This document shows positions 16,560 through 24,156 of a DNA stretch of 64,000 nt, piece after piece; positions within the stretch are counted from its first letter, which is position 1; each line of letters starts with the position of its first letter. The DNA is from UBA6898 sp964463135. GTDB taxonomy: Bacteria > Nitrospirota > Thermodesulfovibrionia > Thermodesulfovibrionales > UBA6898. A program made the translations under genes and the position numbers. The notes under the pieces were generated by a model that was not told where the DNA came from, did no database searches, and saw only the letters and a list, made by a program, of their open reading frames with translations. The stretch is from positions 31,312 to 95,311 of the forward strand of contig CAYXBA010000014.1 of assembly GCA_964463135.1 (NCBI GenBank), written 5' to 3'.

Positions 16560-17054
16560 TTTGTCTCTGGCGAAAGCCATGAAATCATCGAAGCTGTTCT
16601 CGATGACGGCAACGACCGCAGGATCGTTCTTGCTGTAGAAATTAATCAGGTCCTTCATGAAGTCGATAAAGAGCGAGGTCTTGAAGGATGCCGTCTTGCT
16701 CCTGATATCGAAGATCGTCTTGATGATCCCTGCATATGCATACTGGGCCTGATGGTCAGGCGTGGTCAGCGTATCGAAATAGGTCTCGTATTTTTCCTTC
16801 TGCTTCAGAAGAGCATCGAGCATCTTGTCTTCAAAGGAAAGTTGAGAGTCCTTTACCCGCTGCGTCTCTGCATCCACCTTTGTCCGGCGCTCCTCGAAGT
16901 TGAACTTCTCTATCCACTCATAGAAGGTCGGCTTGCTCAGCTTCAGCCCTTGTTTGTCCAGCTCCCGCAGCGTCATCTCCACATTGCCGCCACAGCCGCA
17001 ATAGACCTTGAAAGCCAGCTCGCGGTTCTCCGCTATGAAGGATTTCCCCTTCAC
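16542..17054 (-). CDS. Small terminase-like DNA-binding protein
   Basis: A 170-residue protein. The N-terminus has a helix-turn-helix (VYCGCGGNVEMTLRELDKQG then LKLSKPTFYEWIEKF) as in the DUF1804/terminase small subunit group of Mu-like phages. A coiled coil follows (ALLKQKEKYETYFDTL). It lies directly before the large terminase. It should recognise the phage DNA for packaging. The last residues come from a palindromic repeat. Confidence 0.65.
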   Translation of the reverse strand: MKGKSFIAENRELAFKVYCGCGGNVEMTLRELDKQGLKLSKPTFYEWIEKFNFEERRTKVDAETQRVKDSQLSFEDKMLDALLKQKEKYETYFDTLTTPDHQAQYAYAGIIKTIFDIRSKTASFKTSLFIDFMKDLINFYSKNDPAVVAVIENSFDDFMAFARDKYRATT

Positions 17055-17353
17055 AAGGCCTCGTCTATGCCGTGCTCGTGGCCGTGGCCGTCAAGCAGAT
17101 CCCAGCCTTCAGCGGTAAGCGTCGCAAACGATACCTGAAAGCCATAGCCCTTTTTCCGCTCGATCCTGAGCAGCTTCTTTTCTTCGAGGTAGCGCAGGTG
17201 CGCATTCAGCATGTCGTCCATCAGCGGATAGCCGAGGTTGTCGAGGAAGAAGAGCAGCACCTTCATGTCGAGCGATCCGGGATACTCTGTCTTGAGCGCT
17301 TCGAGGATCGCTATGCGTATGCGCTTGTTCTTTTCGCTGTCAATCTTCTTCAA
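17051..17353 (-). CDS. Winged-helix phage protein (ArsR-like)
   Basis: A 100-residue protein with a winged-helix pattern: LLFFLDNLGYPLMDDMLNAH (helices), LRYLEEKKLLRIERKKGYG (recognition helix and wing), and a final ALTAEGWDLLDG-like turn. This matches the small winged-helix protein that precedes terminase genes in Mu/B3-like phages. It overlaps both neighbours. The role is uncertain; DNA binding during packaging or late regulation is possible. Confidence 0.6.
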   Translation of the reverse strand: MKKIDSEKNKRIRIAILEALKTEYPGSLDMKVLLFFLDNLGYPLMDDMLNAHLRYLEEKKLLRIERKKGYGFQVSFATLTAEGWDLLDGHGHEHGIDEAL

Positions 17354-17717
17354 CGGTTTCCTCCGTGGACGTGATCTTTAATATCGTTTTCTTATACGGG
17401 CACGATTCTTTTCTATGCTCGGTATGCTCCTCGCATACGGTCCTATTCGTTTCCTGCTGCTGCGCAATGTATTTCAGCAGCACAAGCATATCCCGGTGCT
17501 CGCTGTTGTCCTTGGTCACAAAGCCGGTGATGGCCTGCTGCAGTCCCTCCATGGACTGGGCCTGCCTGCCCAAGGCCGTTGCCTGGTCCTTCTGGGCGTC
17601 GATAAACTTCATGCCCAGGTTTGTTGCGAGCTTGTAGAAGATCCAGAGCATCAGCCCTGCGATCACCGCGCCCGGCCCCCAGAAGACCAATGATTTAAAG
17701 ATCTCTTCCCAGCTCAC
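17340..17717 (-). CDS. Membrane protein with coiled coil, possible holin or spanin partner
   Basis: A 125-residue protein with one N-terminal membrane helix (FWGPGAVIAGLMLWIFYKLA), then a helical region (GRQAQSMEGLQQAITGFVTK) and a Cys-containing acidic tail. Single-helix small membrane proteins between endolysins and terminase are usual in Mu-like lysis modules. It could be a pinholin or an inner-membrane spanin. I give the place and topology as evidence, not a family match. Confidence 0.5.
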   Translation of the reverse strand: MSWEEIFKSLVFWGPGAVIAGLMLWIFYKLATNLGMKFIDAQKDQATALGRQAQSMEGLQQAITGFVTKDNSEHRDMLVLLKYIAQQQETNRTVCEEHTEHRKESCPYKKTILKITSTEETVEED

Positions 17718-17727
17718 CGTGCCTCCC

Positions 17728-18177
17728 TCAGAACTTTACGATCAGGCCGGAGAAGAGATACTTCTGGGAGTCTATGCCCAGACGCCTGGTCACTGTGTAA
17801 GAGGTGCGGAGGCCGTAGGAGCCGAACTTCTCAGTCGAGTAGAAGAAGAGGTCAGCGCCGACAGATTTTTTATCATAGGTATGTGTCAGGGTTTCATATC
17901 CGATGAAAGGTCGAACTATGCCGTAGCGCGCGCCGATCTCTGACTGGACAAAGAAGCTGCCCCGCTGCGTGGTGAGGTTGATCTTGTCGAGTTCGCCGAC
18001 TTCCTCCCTCTGCACATCAAAGAGCTTGCCTGCGATGATAAAGCCGTCAAGCTTGAGTGCTGGTCCGGACTTGGCTGCTGCCGGTGCTTCGGCTGCGAAG
18101 GCAAAGCCCCACTCGCCCATCAATACGATTGCCATCAACAGTGCTGTCATGAGAACCGCCAAGCTGATCTTTTTCAT
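17728..18177 (-). CDS. Secreted beta-barrel-like protein in the lysis cassette
   Basis: A 149-residue protein with a classical signal peptide (MKKISLAVLMTALLMAIVLM, cut after AFA). The body has alternating strands: GSFFVQSEIGARYGIVRPFI, GADLFFYSTEKFGSYGLRTS, and a final KYLFSGLIVKF. A terminal Phe after strands is the usual end of outer-membrane proteins. It might be a phage-made outer-membrane factor used for lysis, or a surface-changing cargo protein. I do not recognise a family. Confidence 0.5.
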   Translation of the reverse strand: MKKISLAVLMTALLMAIVLMGEWGFAFAAEAPAAAKSGPALKLDGFIIAGKLFDVQREEVGELDKINLTTQRGSFFVQSEIGARYGIVRPFIGYETLTHTYDKKSVGADLFFYSTEKFGSYGLRTSYTVTRRLGIDSQKYLFSGLIVKF

Positions 18178-18198
18178 TGAACCCTCCTGTGTATCGTT

Positions 18199-18786
18199 TT
18201 AGTGTTCTTCAAACCTGAGCGGCTTGAAGGGGAAATCATTCCAGAGTGCGACCGGCGAGATCCGGGAGACATGCCACTGCTTCAGCAGCTCTGCATCCCG
18301 GTATTGGTCAGTGTGCTTATAGTCATCAGCCACGGCGGCAGAACATACGCGGGAGCCGGGCAGGTGAAACGGCACCGGCAGTTTTCTTAATGGCTTGATC
18401 CACTTCGAAAGCCCGGAGGCGATCATGAGCGGGAACCCGAGAGAAAGGCCCGTGTAATCGTAAGGCCTGCCGATCTGCGATATTGCGTAATCAATAGCCT
18501 GGCCTGCTGCTTTTATGCTGAGGTCAACCGGCTCACGGAAGACGATCTGCAGGCCGGGATCTTCGATGCGCTGATCTATGCGGCAATACTGTATGCCGTT
18601 CTCTGCAGCCTCGATGCCGAGCTGGTGATTGACAACGAGCAGGACATGTGAGGCGGTAAAGGTCGCGGCCTCCTGTATGTTCTGAAACCAGCTTATGCCG
18701 TTTGAGAGCAGGTTGCTGTCCCTCTTGCTGAACATTGCAAAGCCAGGGGCAAAGTCTTTGCTGTATACCGGGGAAACCTGTTTCAT
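18199..18786 (-). CDS. YiiX-like permuted NlpC/P60 papain-fold hydrolase
   Basis: A 195-residue protein. His47 lies in TASHVLLVVNHQLGIEAAEN and Cys148 in SRVCSAAVADD. The order His before Cys is that of permuted papain-like enzymes (YiiX/DUF830). IGRPYDYTG is the typical loop between them. It overlaps the lytic transglycosylase gene by ATGA. Likely a peptidoglycan or amide hydrolase that works with the transglycosylase in lysis. There is no signal peptide, so it needs a holin-type release. Confidence 0.65.
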   Translation of the reverse strand: MKQVSPVYSKDFAPGFAMFSKRDSNLLSNGISWFQNIQEAATFTASHVLLVVNHQLGIEAAENGIQYCRIDQRIEDPGLQIVFREPVDLSIKAAGQAIDYAISQIGRPYDYTGLSLGFPLMIASGLSKWIKPLRKLPVPFHLPGSRVCSAAVADDYKHTDQYRDAELLKQWHVSRISPVALWNDFPFKPLRFEEH

Positions 18787-19364
18787 AGAGAGCCCCGTGA
18801 AGTGTCAGGCGTGATGCGTGAAGTGTAATCAGCCCAGATCCTTTCGACGTAATGGATCATCTGTTTTTCATCGGGATCGTGACCATTCACAACTTCACGC
18901 GGATCTGATAGATGCGGTGCCAGGTTTTCCCAGTTGATCGGATGGTGATCGTAGATCAATATATTGATCGCCTTGAAGATGTAGCCCAGCCCGCCGTTGT
19001 ACGCGGCCAGTGCCAGTTTCCAGTAATCGTCTTCGGTGCAGGCGATATTTGCATTCTTTGGCAATGCCGTGATGAAGCGCTTGCAACCCAGATATTGCCG
19101 ACGCAGGTATAACGCTCCGCGTTCGAGGTTTATTCCGGGGTCGAAGAAATCTTTCTCCTTCATGCCGAGATCCTGCCTGCCGGTCTTCGGCATGATCTGG
19201 AGCAGGCCGCGTGCGCCGCAATGCGATACGGCAATAGGGTTGAATGCGGACTCCTGCTTTACCTGTGCATAGAGCAGCTCATAAGGGACGCTATGCTTTG
19301 CAGCAGCTGCGTGTATGAAGGCCAATATTTCAACGGTAGGCTCAGGCGTGGGTTTAACAGGCAT
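18783..19364 (-). CDS. Soluble lytic transglycosylase-type endolysin
   Basis: A 193-residue SLT domain. The catalytic Glu38 lies in YAQVKQESAFNPIAVS, then GARGLLQIMPKTG and LALAAYNGGLGYI, the three SLT motifs. No signal peptide was seen. It should cut the glycan strand of peptidoglycan at host lysis, or be used at the virion. It is the first gene of the late block after the Mor gene, as in Mu-type phages where late lysis genes follow the middle regulator. Confidence 0.85.
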   Translation of the reverse strand: MPVKPTPEPTVEILAFIHAAAAKHSVPYELLYAQVKQESAFNPIAVSHCGARGLLQIMPKTGRQDLGMKEKDFFDPGINLERGALYLRRQYLGCKRFITALPKNANIACTEDDYWKLALAAYNGGLGYIFKAINILIYDHHPINWENLAPHLSDPREVVNGHDPDEKQMIHYVERIWADYTSRITPDTSRGSL

Positions 19365-19601
19365 CAGTCACCGTCCCGTTCTATAGGGGCGCAGGGCCTG
19401 CGCCCTGTATTGCAGGAAAAAGGGTGGCAGACCTCTACCCTAACGGAGGTGAATCCAAGGGCTCGGGTCTGCCGAGAGAAAAATGAAGAAGCAGCAGCAA
19501 CGCCAGGCAGCAAGAAGTTCTTATTCGTAATCGATGTTTGATGCATTGTGCCCCCATTTTATGGGGGCAGGAGGTGTGTAGTCTTTTGAATTATTCGGGA
19601 A
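19365..19601. promoter_or_regulatory. Late-operon control region
   Basis: 237 bp between the Mor-type gene and the lysis genes. It holds a TAGGGGC palindrome (19382-19409), a perfect hairpin GCCCCCAT-TTT-ATGGGGGC (19550-19568) and a direct repeat GAATTATTCGGGAATTATT (about 19587-19605). A late promoter switched by the middle or late regulator is expected here. No clear -10 was picked. A 60-residue frame inside has no support. Confidence 0.5.
19382..19409. repeat. TAGGGGC palindromic repeat
   Basis: TATAGGGGCGCAGGGCCTGC followed by GCCCTGTA is a strong inverted repeat with the same arms as copies at 3444, 9337 and 16529. Confidence 0.65.
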
Positions 19602-19910
19602 TTATTTAGTGGAAGGAGAAGGGAAAAGGGGCTGCTGAGCGCGCTCTCTATACTCTTTCAATACAATATAAACTTCGCGTTCGCAGAGTCCGGTTGCTGC
19701 CGCCAACGCGGTATGATTGCTGCCGCTGAACTTCTCGATGATGTAGCGCTCCTTGGCTTTTTTAAAGAGCGTCTCTGTCTGAGGAAAATAGACCTGCCGA
19801 CCGCCGAAGTATTCCGCCAGTCCCACCGCATACTGCAGGCCCTTCAACTCGGCGACCTCCTGATATATCTCCGGTAGGTCCTCTACCCTAAGATCTTCAA
19901 GCCAGTTCAT
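19602..19910 (-). CDS. mor: Mor-family transcription activator
   Basis: A 102-residue protein. The dimerisation strand EYFGGRQVYFPQTETLFK matches the conserved GG-Q-VYIP of Mor/C proteins. It is followed by the helix-turn-helix HTALAAATGLCEREVYIVLK. In Mu, Mor turns on the middle promoter and so commits to late genes. The start at 19910 overlaps the ASCH gene stop (TGATG), which favours it over a longer frame to 19970. It sits at the early/late border. Confidence 0.82.
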   Translation of the reverse strand: MNWLEDLRVEDLPEIYQEVAELKGLQYAVGLAEYFGGRQVYFPQTETLFKKAKERYIIEKFSGSNHTALAAATGLCEREVYIVLKEYRERAQQPLFPSPSTK

Positions 19911-20194
19911 CAAACAACCTCTCTTGCCTCGGCCAACGATATGCCCCCCCCCAAATGTATCGCGTAGCAAAGGGGTGTGCCTATGACATTGATGATTTCG
20001 ACCGGCGTCTGGATCCGCTCGATGCGTGCGATCGTAAAAGCTGCAGTCCTGCGACCGCAGAGGAAGATGATGGCGCCGTGCCTCTTGCCTTCGATCTTCT
20101 TATGCCAGAACTCTTTATCCGCCCGATATTCGATCTTCTTGCGGCCTGCCGCAATTTCATCGAGGTAAACTTTTCTGATCGTCGTGCAGATCAT
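19910..20194 (-). CDS. ASCH/PUA-like domain protein
   Basis: A 94-residue protein. ICTTIRKVYLDEIAAGRKKI followed by EYRADKEFWHKKI is the start of ASCH-type folds (K..Y.d.I..G.K..E.R....). GAIIFLCGRRTAAFTIARI follows. These domains bind RNA or modified nucleotides. The ATGA overlap with the upstream gene fixes the start at 20194. A regulatory or RNA-binding role in the early-to-middle switch can only be guessed. Confidence 0.6.
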   Translation of the reverse strand: MICTTIRKVYLDEIAAGRKKIEYRADKEFWHKKIEGKRHGAIIFLCGRRTAAFTIARIERIQTPVEIINVIGTPLCYAIHLGGGISLAEAREVV

Positions 20195-20385
20195 TTGAGC
20201 CTCTTTCCGCACTCAGGGCAGCACCTGATGAAAACTTTCTCCTGAAAATTATATCCGTCCCAATATATATAAGGTTCAGGGGAAGCAAAAAGCTGCATCA
20301 TCAAGCGGCAGCAGGGCTTCTGATTTTCTATGCTGCGAAGATCTTCCCATATCGCCTTGCTTTCAGGGTCGCAGCTACCACTCAT
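20191..20385 (-). CDS. Small Cys-rich phage protein
   Basis: A 64-residue protein with Cys pairs at CC and the final CCPECGKRLK, a zinc-ribbon-like end. A central YIYWDGYNFQEKVFIR may be strands. It overlaps the GemA-like gene start region. The function is unknown; such Zn-ribbons are common in phage early genes. Confidence 0.6.
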   Translation of the reverse strand: MSGSCDPESKAIWEDLRSIENQKPCCRLMMQLFASPEPYIYWDGYNFQEKVFIRCCPECGKRLK

Positions 20386-20938
20386 AACTTCCTCCTCCGC
20401 TCGCTGGCCGGTCGTAGAACTGCTGCCCTGCCTGCGCCTTTATTGATGCCTCTGTCTTTTGCCGGGCCTTCATTGATTTCATCGCCTCGATCACGTATCC
20501 CGCCTCCTTGCTTGTATGGATCAGCACTCTCCAGTGTTTGCCCTCCTCAAGGTTGCGGTTGAGATACTTCTGCAGCCAGCGCACAAAGCCATCGCGCAGC
20601 CTCCAGTGAATATCAAATATCAGATGCTCGATCAAGGCGATCTGATCAGCGTTCGGCATTTTGGTTATCTCCTCCGGCTTCTTCTGTCCCTTTTTCCATT
20701 TCCAGTTGTAAGGACCGCGCTGCTTCTCTTCGCGCGGTTGACGCGGGACGATAACGCCGCCCAGGGCTTTCAGGTCATCGATGAACTGCGATGCCTGGTC
20801 ATAGGTGAGGTCCTTTGAGCTCTCAGCCTCGTAGTTTCTGCGGAGCAGGCCCCGGTATCCGGCCTCATCCAGCTCACCCTGCTTGATGAGCTGACCCTTG
20901 AGGATGTGGATCAACTGTTTCTGCTTATTACCCGCCAT
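20375..20938 (-). CDS. GemA/gp16-like phage protein
   Basis: A 187-residue protein. QLIHILKGQLIKQGELDEAG, then YRGLLRR, is the typical first motif of phage gp16/GemA proteins. TYDQASQFIDDLKALGG and an ADQIALIEHLIFDIHWRLRD central part follow, with a basic linker. In Mu, GemA/Mor genes modify host gene expression and DNA supercoiling. It occurs upstream of the Mor gene here too. The two are separated by two small genes. Confidence 0.75.
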   Translation of the reverse strand: MAGNKQKQLIHILKGQLIKQGELDEAGYRGLLRRNYEAESSKDLTYDQASQFIDDLKALGGVIVPRQPREEKQRGPYNWKWKKGQKKPEEITKMPNADQIALIEHLIFDIHWRLRDGFVRWLQKYLNRNLEEGKHWRVLIHTSKEAGYVIEAMKSMKARQKTEASIKAQAGQQFYDRPASGGGSYEW

Positions 20939-21407
20939 GGTTATATCTCCGGTTCCTCGCCCTTGTTAAGAGATAGAGCAATAGCCAATTCATAGCCGCT
21001 TCATACCAGAATAAGCCATACCATAAATTAGACGAGGTCATGAAGAATAGATTCCAGACCGATTGCCCAATGAAGGCGAAAAAACAAAAGTGTTCAAGCA
21101 TTTTATTGAGTCTCTTCTGTTTTCTTTTCAGCCATGGATCACCTGCTGCATTCTGTTTCAAAACCGGCCTCGGCAGTCCCAGCGTTCTCAGCGCCCTTAA
21201 ATATGCTTCCGGCTCTGATCTTTCCAGTGCCATTTCATACTCAGAGATATGAGGCGCAAGAGGATGGATTTTTCTCAGGCTTGTTTCCGCCAATTGCTGT
21301 ATTTGCCTCAGCATCTCCTCCTTGCTTTTTGCGCCCCTGCCCTCCGCAATCTGTTTGAGTGCGTCAGTGGCTATCTCCAGTGCTTTTTCACAATTCTTCT
21401 TGGTCAT
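20928..21407 (-). CDS. Membrane-associated phage protein, unknown
   Basis: A 159-residue protein. The first half is helical and polar (LEIATDALKQIAEGRGAKSK). The last 55 residues have two probable membrane helices (HFCFFAFIGQSVWNLFFMTS; YEAAMNWLLLYLLTRA). It overlaps the next gene start. I do not recognise it. Confidence 0.5.
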   Translation of the reverse strand: MTKKNCEKALEIATDALKQIAEGRGAKSKEEMLRQIQQLAETSLRKIHPLAPHISEYEMALERSEPEAYLRALRTLGLPRPVLKQNAAGDPWLKRKQKRLNKMLEHFCFFAFIGQSVWNLFFMTSSNLWYGLFWYEAAMNWLLLYLLTRARNRRYNHGG

Positions 21408-21709
21408 TATTCTCCTCCTTTAGTCATCTCTGATACAGTCTCAGCGAACTCGTATACCTTCAATCGTGTTTCCAGTTCCTTTATCCTTGCCTGAAGGCGA
21501 CGAACCCTTGACGGCTGCTTCTGAAGGGATTCTGGCCAGCCCAGCGCTGTCTTGAGCTTATTGCCGAGATTCGCAGCCTGAGAACATGCCTCGATGGTTT
21601 TGCCGTAGGTTGCGACGTGCTGCTGTTTCCCGTCGTAAGCAAAAATGATCACATGAGTCAAGCTGCGCTTGACTGCCAATCCTTTTACGTCTTTAATTTG
21701 GATCCTCAT
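21407..21709 (-). CDS. Small phage protein with C-terminal coiled coil
   Basis: A 100-residue protein. The start MRIQIKDVKGLAVKRSLTHV is beta-like. The end RVRRLQARIKELETRLKVYE is a clear coiled coil. The stop overlaps the next ATG. The function is unknown. Confidence 0.55.
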   Translation of the reverse strand: MRIQIKDVKGLAVKRSLTHVIIFAYDGKQQHVATYGKTIEACSQAANLGNKLKTALGWPESLQKQPSRVRRLQARIKELETRLKVYEFAETVSEMTKGGE

Positions 21710-21713
21710 TTCT

Positions 21714-21917
21714 TCACCTCGTCATCGCCGTTCCGGCCATTTCCAGCGCACGAATTCGGCGGTCGTATTTCTCAGCCTCTTCGAGGAGGTATGTTTCCAG
21801 TCCAGGCTCTACGAGATCCTTCTTCACTCTGTCGAAGGTAAACTGTTTCTGCCCTTCAATCGACTTTCTGATTTCCCAGAGTATGGCTACTGCTTCCATC
21901 TTAGTCATGCGCTTCAT
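21714..21917 (-). CDS. Small helical phage protein
   Basis: A 67-residue helical protein (MTKMEAVAILWEIRKSIEGQ). The ATG at 21917 overlaps the preceding TGA and is preferred to the GTG one codon earlier. No family is recognised. Confidence 0.5.
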   Translation of the reverse strand: MKRMTKMEAVAILWEIRKSIEGQKQFTFDRVKKDLVEPGLETYLLEEAEKYDRRIRALEMAGTAMTR

Positions 21918-21997
21918 CACTTCACCTCCATAAATTCAAGCCTTGCTTGGCCATACACTTCATCAAGACTTATCTTCTGCAGCTTCGCAGCCCGCAT
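21917..21997 (-). CDS. Very small phage protein (26 residues)
   Basis: MRAAKLQKISLDEVYGQARL and six more residues. The ATG overlaps the upstream stop (TAATG) and the TGA overlaps the downstream ATG (TGATG). The last codons (ATGGAGGTGAAG) form a ribosome site for the next gene. It may be real or a translation bridge. Confidence 0.4.
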   Translation of the reverse strand: MRAAKLQKISLDEVYGQARLEFMEVK

Positions 21998-22263
21998 TAA
22001 TATCGAGATCCCTCTATGGCTTCATCAGGCGTCTCTGCGTAATAGAAGCCCCTGGAACAGGAAGCTATCAGCACATCGTGCTCCATGATCAGGTGCCTGA
22101 TGGTCCTCCTGATTTCAACGTCCTGCAGACCAGTCGCAGAAGAAAGGACAGGGGCCTTTATTGCGTTTGCTCTGCCGCGCTGTATCAGCCGGAGGATCTC
22201 CGTCTCGCCGAAGGTCATCTCCGCAGCAGAGTCAAAGCTGATTGCGAGCTGCTCAGTTTTCAC
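21997..22263 (-). CDS. Winged-helix DNA-binding phage protein
   Basis: An 88-residue protein. ETEILRLIQRGRANAIKAPV, then LSSATGLQDVEIRRTIRHLI, then a short wing (LIASCSRGFYYA) form a winged helix. It resembles small phage transcription factors of the MarR-like type. It is probably a regulator within the early operon. Confidence 0.55.
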   Translation of the reverse strand: MKTEQLAISFDSAAEMTFGETEILRLIQRGRANAIKAPVLSSATGLQDVEIRRTIRHLIMEHDVLIASCSRGFYYAETPDEAIEGSRY

Positions 22264-22540
22264 GGTGTACGATCACCCTGCCGTCTTCTCTCGGTTCGCA
22301 GAGACAGATTCTATCGAGGATATGACCGAGGACTTGCCCATCAGCATTCGCCGGTGCAACGTGGATCTCATATCCCTTTTCGAATACTCCCCACAGGTTG
22401 CCCAGCGACACATACTCAACATTGCAATCAAAGACATGGCTCGAACCGCACATCTTGCAGCCATTTTCTGGAGATCGGTCCTTTGGCCCCAGAAAATTAG
22501 CGTGACAATCGAGGCAGTGCCATTTCATTTTGTCAGTCAT
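22253..22540 (-). CDS. Zinc-ribbon phage protein
   Basis: A 95-residue protein with two Cys pairs: WHCLDCHANF and GCKMCGSSHVFDC. A beta-rich body follows. It overlaps the next gene by 11 bp. The fold is probably a zinc-ribbon of unknown target. Confidence 0.55.
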   Translation of the reverse strand: MTDKMKWHCLDCHANFLGPKDRSPENGCKMCGSSHVFDCNVEYVSLGNLWGVFEKGYEIHVAPANADGQVLGHILDRICLCEPREDGRVIVHREN

Positions 22541-22613
22541 CGATCCTCCTTTGTGCTGGCCCTCATCAGTGATCGCTTCACGATCAGACCCGCCTTGCAG
22601 CGGGTTTCGGCCT

Positions 22614-22898
22614 TTACGCTCTAACCGGCCAGCTCCAGTTGCCTATGTCTTCGCCCTCGGGGATCGACGTGCGCCATGCCATTCCCTTCAAGCACTCATC
22701 CTCATATGCAAATAAGGGATCAACGCCATTTACATACTTCCACAATCTGTCATTCGTGCCGTCGAGGAAGACCTGCAGATTGACCAGTGTCGGGCTCCAG
22801 ACCTTCACGATAATTGCAGGCCTGTATACCGGCAGCCCCTGATCATCAGTTCCCACTCTGTACAGCACAATGCGTCCTATTGTTGGTTTCTGTTCCAT
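22614..22898 (-). CDS. Phage hypothetical protein
   Basis: A 94-residue protein with an SH3-like beta pattern (IGRIVLYRVGTDDQGLPVYR; AIIVKVWSPTLVNLQVFLD) and a WSWPVRA end. Proteins with this opening (P..G.iV.Y) are common in tailed phages, without known function. A 73-bp spacer with a CCCGC..GCGGG hairpin (22587-22603) follows. Confidence 0.55.
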   Translation of the reverse strand: MEQKPTIGRIVLYRVGTDDQGLPVYRPAIIVKVWSPTLVNLQVFLDGTNDRLWKYVNGVDPLFAYEDECLKGMAWRTSIPEGEDIGNWSWPVRA

Positions 22899-22900
22899 TT

Positions 22901-23266
22901 TTATTCACCTCCTTTTTGTTGCTGTATTTTCATGATCCGGCATTTGGAGCAATAAACGATCGGCACGCTCTCGCCCTCTGAATCTATTACCGACAGGTCC
23001 CCCGCCACCCAGGTATGCACTCCTGTGATGCAGTTGAGGGTGTTCTTGCAGAGCGGATAGTAAAAGATCTTGTAGTAGCCCTGAGATGCGCCGGTCCATG
23101 AGTCTGCCAATGCCTGGGCCTGTTCAGCGGTTGCGTAGAAAGCCTCTGTCTTTGTCTGCGCCGGATAGTTGAGGAACTGTCCGATGATGCGGCACTTCTG
23201 GATCTCGGCGCTTGCCGATGCTGCAAGTAAAAGCACGATGCTGAGTGATAAGAGTATCTTCTTCAT
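22901..23266 (-). CDS. Small secreted protein, unknown
   Basis: A 121-residue protein with a classical signal peptide (MKKILLSLSIVLLLAASASA). Two Cys pairs follow (CKNTLNC; CSKCRIMK). The middle part YATAEQAQALADSWTGASQG is helical. It is a periplasmic or surface protein in the early phage operon, so a cargo (superinfection or envelope) role is possible. No family is recognised. Confidence 0.5.
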   Translation of the reverse strand: MKKILLSLSIVLLLAASASAEIQKCRIIGQFLNYPAQTKTEAFYATAEQAQALADSWTGASQGYYKIFYYPLCKNTLNCITGVHTWVAGDLSVIDSEGESVPIVYCSKCRIMKIQQQKGGE

Positions 23267-23284
23267 GATGATCTCCTTGTCTTT

Positions 23285-23314
23285 TTATTGTTCGTTATTG
23301 TTCGTCATTGTTCG
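23285..23314. repeat. Three tandem decamers
   Basis: TTATTGTTCG occurs twice, then TCATTGTTCG. The third copy includes the stop of the leftward gene 23305-23514. Confidence 0.7.
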
Positions 23315-23514
23315 TCGCAGAATAGCCAGTGCCAGAGTGCACTGACGTAATTCCCCTCATAGAAAAAGAACCAGCCATTAAACGGCAAGTGCTCCATGAG
23401 AAGATCGCTCCAGAAGCCCCATAAGCAGGAGCACTCGGGGTCAAGGCAGAACTTCATCGGCAGCCCCATGTAGAGCACCTTATGGCCGATCATGCCGCAA
23501 CGAGGGCATTTCAT
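23305..23514 (-). CDS. Small zinc-finger-like phage protein
   Basis: A 69-residue protein opening with a rubredoxin-like Cys pair (MKCPRCGMIG), a second Cys group (FCLDPECSC) and a Trp/Phe-rich end (WFFFYEGNYV). It overlaps the next gene upstream by ATGA. The function is unknown. Confidence 0.55.
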   Translation of the reverse strand: MKCPRCGMIGHKVLYMGLPMKFCLDPECSCLWGFWSDLLMEHLPFNGWFFFYEGNYVSALWHWLFCDEQ

Positions 23515-23633
23515 TCTTCCAGCCTTCCTTCTTCTTCCCGGCAGGTGATCAGGTCATCACACCAGCCGCCGATTTCAAGGAGATCTTCGTTGTTCAGTGC
23601 AGCGATAATATTCTTCAGCTCGTCGATGCTCAT
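23511..23633 (-). CDS. Small acidic protein (40 residues)
   Basis: MSIDELKNIIAALNNEDLLE is followed by a Trp-Cys segment. Both ends overlap neighbours by ATGA (HU gene before, zinc-finger gene after). That tiling strongly supports translation. The function is unknown. Confidence 0.55.
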   Translation of the reverse strand: MSIDELKNIIAALNNEDLLEIGGWCDDLITCREEEGRLEE

Positions 23634-23905
23634 CCTGCGATCCTTGCCTTCAGTTCCTTGCTCACGCTGAAGCTCACCTTCCTGCCTGCCGGGATCTCGA
23701 CAGCCTTGCCGGTCTTCGGGTTGCGGCCCATGCGGGGCTTGGTAGCCTTCACCTTGAACGTCCCGAACCCCTTGAGCATTACGTTGTCACCCACTACCAG
23801 GGCAGTTGAAATTCCCAAAAACACTGCATCGACTGTATTCACCGCGTCGATATTGCCCGCGCCTGTCTTCCCTGCTACGAACTTCACCAGTTCTGCTTTT
23901 GTCAT
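23630..23905 (-). CDS. HU/IHF-family DNA-bending protein
   Basis: A 91-residue protein. MTKAELVKFVAGKTGAGN, then GDNVMLKGFGTFKVKATKPR and MGRNPKTGKAVEIPAGRKVS are the full HU signature, including the beta-arm and its NPKTG tip. The start at 23905 is set by overlap with the upstream gene. In Mu, host HU/IHF help assemble the transpososome; a phage-encoded HU could serve that step or DNA compaction. Confidence 0.88.
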   Translation of the reverse strand: MTKAELVKFVAGKTGAGNIDAVNTVDAVFLGISTALVVGDNVMLKGFGTFKVKATKPRMGRNPKTGKAVEIPAGRKVSFSVSKELKARIAG

Positions 23906-24156
23906 GACGTCTCTCCTTTTTGGTTGTCTGTCATTCCGGCTTGACCGGAATCCTTCTTCTTCAGTATCTTCGCGCAAGCCCTGCAGTTGCCTGCTCCTGT
24001 AATATTGCGCATTACTGCATCCGGCGTATGGTAGAAACTAACGCGGCCACACAATGACTGTTTTGTCACTCCGTTCCGCGTCATAACGGCGAGATCGAAA
24101 TAATGCCACTTTGGCCTACCAGGTGTTTGCTCTACTTTCACCCACCCGACTGTCAT
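23902..24156 (-). CDS. Small phage protein with Cys pair
   Basis: An 84-residue protein (MTVGWVKVEQTPGRPKWHYF). It has strands, then GRVSFYHTPDA and a CRACAK pair. It overlaps both the phosphatase gene and the HU gene by 4 bp. The function is unknown. Confidence 0.5.
   Translation of the reverse strand: MTVGWVKVEQTPGRPKWHYFDLAVMTRNGVTKQSLCGRVSFYHTPDAVMRNITGAGNCRACAKILKKKDSGQAGMTDNQKGETS

Noticed and set aside
19364..19546. 60-residue leftward frame between Mor gene and endolysin
   Set aside because: It is largely coded by the palindromic repeat and has no ribosome site.
23285..23314. Tandem decamers as a CRISPR array or iteron origin
   Set aside because: Only three adjacent 10-bp units without spacers; too short and no cas or replication gene nearby.
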